DNA from: Bacillota bacterium
GTDB taxonomy: Bacteria; Bacillota; Clostridia; Acetivibrionales; DSM-1351
Assembly: GCA_023416275.1 (NCBI GenBank)
Contig: JAEZIB010000084.1
Span: 1-25,363 of the forward strand
Direction of reading: 5' to 3'
DNA: 25,363 nt
Under the pieces are notes generated by a model that saw nothing but the letters and a program-made list of their open reading frames with translations, was not told the origin of the DNA and did not search any database. Positions 23,843 to 25,363 of this stretch are shown here, piece after piece; position 1 is the first letter of the stretch; every line of letters begins with the position of its first letter. The translations under genes and the position numbers were made by a program.

Positions 23843-24415
23843 TTATTTTACTATCATAACCCTCTTAGAAATATCTTCTGCTGGCTTTGGTTCTGGCTGA
23901 GCCCCAATCCCACCAAATGGCATCTGTGCATTTAGCATATAGCTGTCTGGTATATCAAACATTTTTTTTACCATTTCATCAATAACTGGATTATAATGCT
24001 GAAGCGAAGCTCCAATTCCTAATTCCTTCAAACCACTCCATATACTTATTTGAAGCATTGCAGATGATTGAGAAGCCCACTCTGGAAACCGTTGTGCATA
24101 TATTGGGAATTGTTCTTGTAAGCCTTTGATAACATTTTGGTCGTAAAAGTAAAGAATTGTTCCGCAACCATTTTTAAAACTATCTATTTTTTCTCTTGGA
24201 ACATTGCCTTCGAATACATCATAGATGTTATCCCATAGCTTATCTTGCTTCTCCCCTGTTACTACAACTACTCTTGAGCTTTTCATGTTAAATGCATCAG
24301 GAACTAATTCAGTAGCCTTTTCTACTAGGTCAAATACCTTTATTTCATCTACAGGTAATTGTTTGTTAATATTGTAATATGTTCTTCTTTCTTTTAATGT
24401 ATCTAAAATTTTCAT
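23843..24415 (-). CDS. Nitroreductase-family flavoprotein (Hbn1/YfhC-like)
   Basis: 190 residues, typical of the short nitroreductase family. The N-terminal LKERRTYYNINKQLP corresponds to the FMN-phosphate-binding Arg/Ser segment (here RRTYY, with Thr for the usual Ser). DAFNMKSSRVVVV is the second flavin strand, and the C-terminal PFGGIGAQPEPKP matches the usual FG-x-P-x-P-KP ending. Members use FMN and NAD(P)H to reduce nitro compounds, quinones or other acceptors; the natural substrate cannot be told. ATG at 24415 follows AAGGAG. A pair with the DUF1905 gene is possible but unproven. Confidence 0.8.
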   Translation of the reverse strand: MKILDTLKERRTYYNINKQLPVDEIKVFDLVEKATELVPDAFNMKSSRVVVVTGEKQDKLWDNIYDVFEGNVPREKIDSFKNGCGTILYFYDQNVIKGLQEQFPIYAQRFPEWASQSSAMLQISIWSGLKELGIGASLQHYNPVIDEMVKKMFDIPDSYMLNAQMPFGGIGAQPEPKPAEDISKRVMIVK

Positions 24416-24664
24416 GTTCTCGTCTCCTTTTTTAACAACGATATTATTTTTTTATTGTTAGTTAATATTTTCCTTGAACCTACATGCTTATATTATTTGT
24501 AGCTTATGAGGCTAAAAATTTGTTCATAGCATAATTTCTTTGGGTACAAGATCCCAAACTCAGCTGCCATCTATTCAATCTACCCTATTTTAAGCGACTT
24601 TTAGTGATTCATTTCTAATTAAATATAATTTACCCTAATTGCAGGTAAGTGAAACTCTCTTTAA
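24416..24664. other. Intergenic stretch upstream of the nitroreductase gene
   Basis: AT-rich. It should contain the nitroreductase promoter, but I could not pick one with confidence. It may also hold the older, unrecognisable part of the chemotaxis pseudogene that follows. Confidence 0.3.
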
Positions 24665-25009
24665 TAATTTTTTCTGCATGTACTGGTAAAATTCGTTACA
24701 GAAGAAATGAAAAGTCTTTCAGTTCATCAACTTAATTTCATAAAAGAAATAGTTGAGATTGTAACTACCTTTTTTACAAATTTAAAAGACACAATTTCAG
24801 TAATGAAATCTGTTAACGAATACAAAAAAGAGTAAAAAAAGAGCATAAATGCTACACTAAAAATTTCGGCTTATAATATGGCAAGCATGCAAGAAGTATC
24901 TATGTCAACGAAAAACATAGTTCATCTATGAACAATTAGTGGAGCATAGTACTCAATAGTAAGTATATCGAATAAATTAAACAAAATAGTAATCATGTTC
25001 AAACTATAG
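24665..25009 (+). pseudogene. Remnant of a methyl-accepting chemotaxis protein (C-terminal signalling domain)
   Basis: One frame from 24665 to the stop at 25007-25009, broken by three in-frame stops (24833, 24929 and 24947), still reads like the end of an MCP. LVKFVTEEMKSLS corresponds to the usual FAVVAEEIRKLAE; KEIVEI and VMKSVNEY follow in order; then NMASMQEVSMSTKNIV, matching the common ASMQEVSASTQNIV; and finally NKLNKIVIMFKL, matching the common ELNKIVSKFKL end. The order and spacing fit the last ~110 residues of an MCP. No start, sensor domain or membrane segment remains. It is a dead fragment, probably left after a deletion. Confidence 0.75.
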
Positions 25010-25054
25010 TATTAAACAACGCAAGTTCACAAGCCAACATTACTTATGATAATA

Positions 25055-25092
25055 AAAAGCCCATAATATTAGACAAATATTATGAGCTCTTT
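25055..25092 (-). terminator. Terminator of the TupA-like gene
   Basis: AAAAGC-CATAATATT pairs with AATATTATG-GC-TTTT around a 5-nt loop. The hairpin is symmetrical enough to work on both strands. It lies about 70 nt past the stop of the binding-protein gene. Confidence 0.7.
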
Positions 25093-25164
25093 TACACTTG
25101 GTATCAAGTTTATGATATTATATGACCAACACCGTTAAAAAAAAAATTTTTAACAATTCCACAC

Positions 25165-25363
25165 TTATCCAATATATTCACCAATCAATTTATAAGCTCT
25201 TTGTGATGTCATCCAGCCTACAAATCGATCAACAGCAGCTTTATTTACACCTTTCACTTTATCAGGATTCACCGTTACTATAGTATATTTGCCATTTAAA
25301 TCCTCTGCTGTATCCATTACAATCTGCAAATTTAATTGGTCTTTAATTGCCATGTATGTAGTC
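25165..25363 (-). CDS. TupA-like tungstate ABC transporter substrate-binding protein, C-terminal end only
   Basis: The frame is open to the right edge of the window, so only the last 65-66 residues are present; the internal ATG at 25353 is not the start. TYMAIKDQLNLQIVM, NPDKVKGVN, FVGWMTSQRAYKLIGEYIG follow the C-terminus of TupA-type proteins (TYLAMKDKLNL, VNP, FVDWMTS..GQKLIGEY). Such lipoproteins capture tungstate or a similar oxyanion for a TupBC permease, and tungsten or molybdenum enzymes are common in anaerobes. The gene is the last of its unit, since a terminator follows; the permease genes would lie upstream outside the window or be absent. Specificity is inferred from family resemblance only. 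Confidence 0.75.
   Translation of the reverse strand, partial: TTYMAIKDQLNLQIVMDTAEDLNGKYTIVTVNPDKVKGVNKAAVDRFVGWMTSQRAYKLIGEYIG

Noticed and set aside
1..25363. CRISPR arrays, tRNA or rRNA genes and prophage genes
   Set aside because: No regularly spaced repeats, tRNA cloverleaf, rRNA sequence or phage structural gene was seen on either strand.

Overview
The window is low-GC DNA that looks like a mesophilic, cellulosome-producing clostridium of the Ruminiclostridium (Clostridium cellulolyticum / C. papyrosolvens) type. The evidence is two dockerin-bearing secreted proteins (one a GH44 endoglucanase), a PPi-type phosphofructokinase next to a class II aldolase, a pyruvate formate-lyase under a ZTP riboswitch, and strong AGGAGG ribosome binding sites. 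The species assignment is inference from gene content.

Layout. 1-295 (-): 5' part of a secreted protein with an N-terminal dockerin, preceded by a long leader. 967-4019 (-): three overlapping genes for a 2-hydroxyacyl-CoA dehydratase activase and two paralogous HgdB-like/DUF2229 proteins. 4511-7531 (-): a large cell-wall enzyme joining a GHL10 (DigH/YngK-like) glycosidase to a zinc amidase. 7924-10569 (-): a membrane protein with coiled coil followed by a membrane-anchored solute-binding/vWA protein. 10821-13412 (-): GH44-dockerin-PKD-CBM44 endoglucanase. 13948-16433: divergent fba and PPi-phosphofructokinase. 16562-17206 (-): small secreted protein of unknown function. 17414-19847 (+): promoter, ZTP (pfl) riboswitch with overlapping terminator, pflB. 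20145-23387 (-): secreted beta-propeller/stalk protein. 23459-24415 (-): DUF1905 protein and nitroreductase-like protein. 24665-25009 (+): decayed remnant of a methyl-accepting chemotaxis protein. 25165-25363 (-): C-terminal end of a tungstate-type (TupA-like) binding protein.

The least explained structure is a repeated ~157-bp element with 8-bp terminal inverted repeats (TTATAACG...CGTTATAA). Two near-complete copies lie in opposite orientation at 4375-4532 and 9683-9838, bracketing the amidase and vWA genes, and a decayed copy lies at about 563-662. The two good copies share several hairpins, one with a compensatory base-pair change, and each abuts a gene and supplies its last codons and stop. 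It looks like a small non-autonomous mobile element that encodes a structured RNA; its identity is not known to me.

In function the window joins polysaccharide degradation at the cell surface (cellulosomal enzymes, propeller protein), sugar catabolism by PPi-linked glycolysis, formate and acetyl-CoA production tied to one-carbon status by the ZTP riboswitch, and cell-wall turnover.
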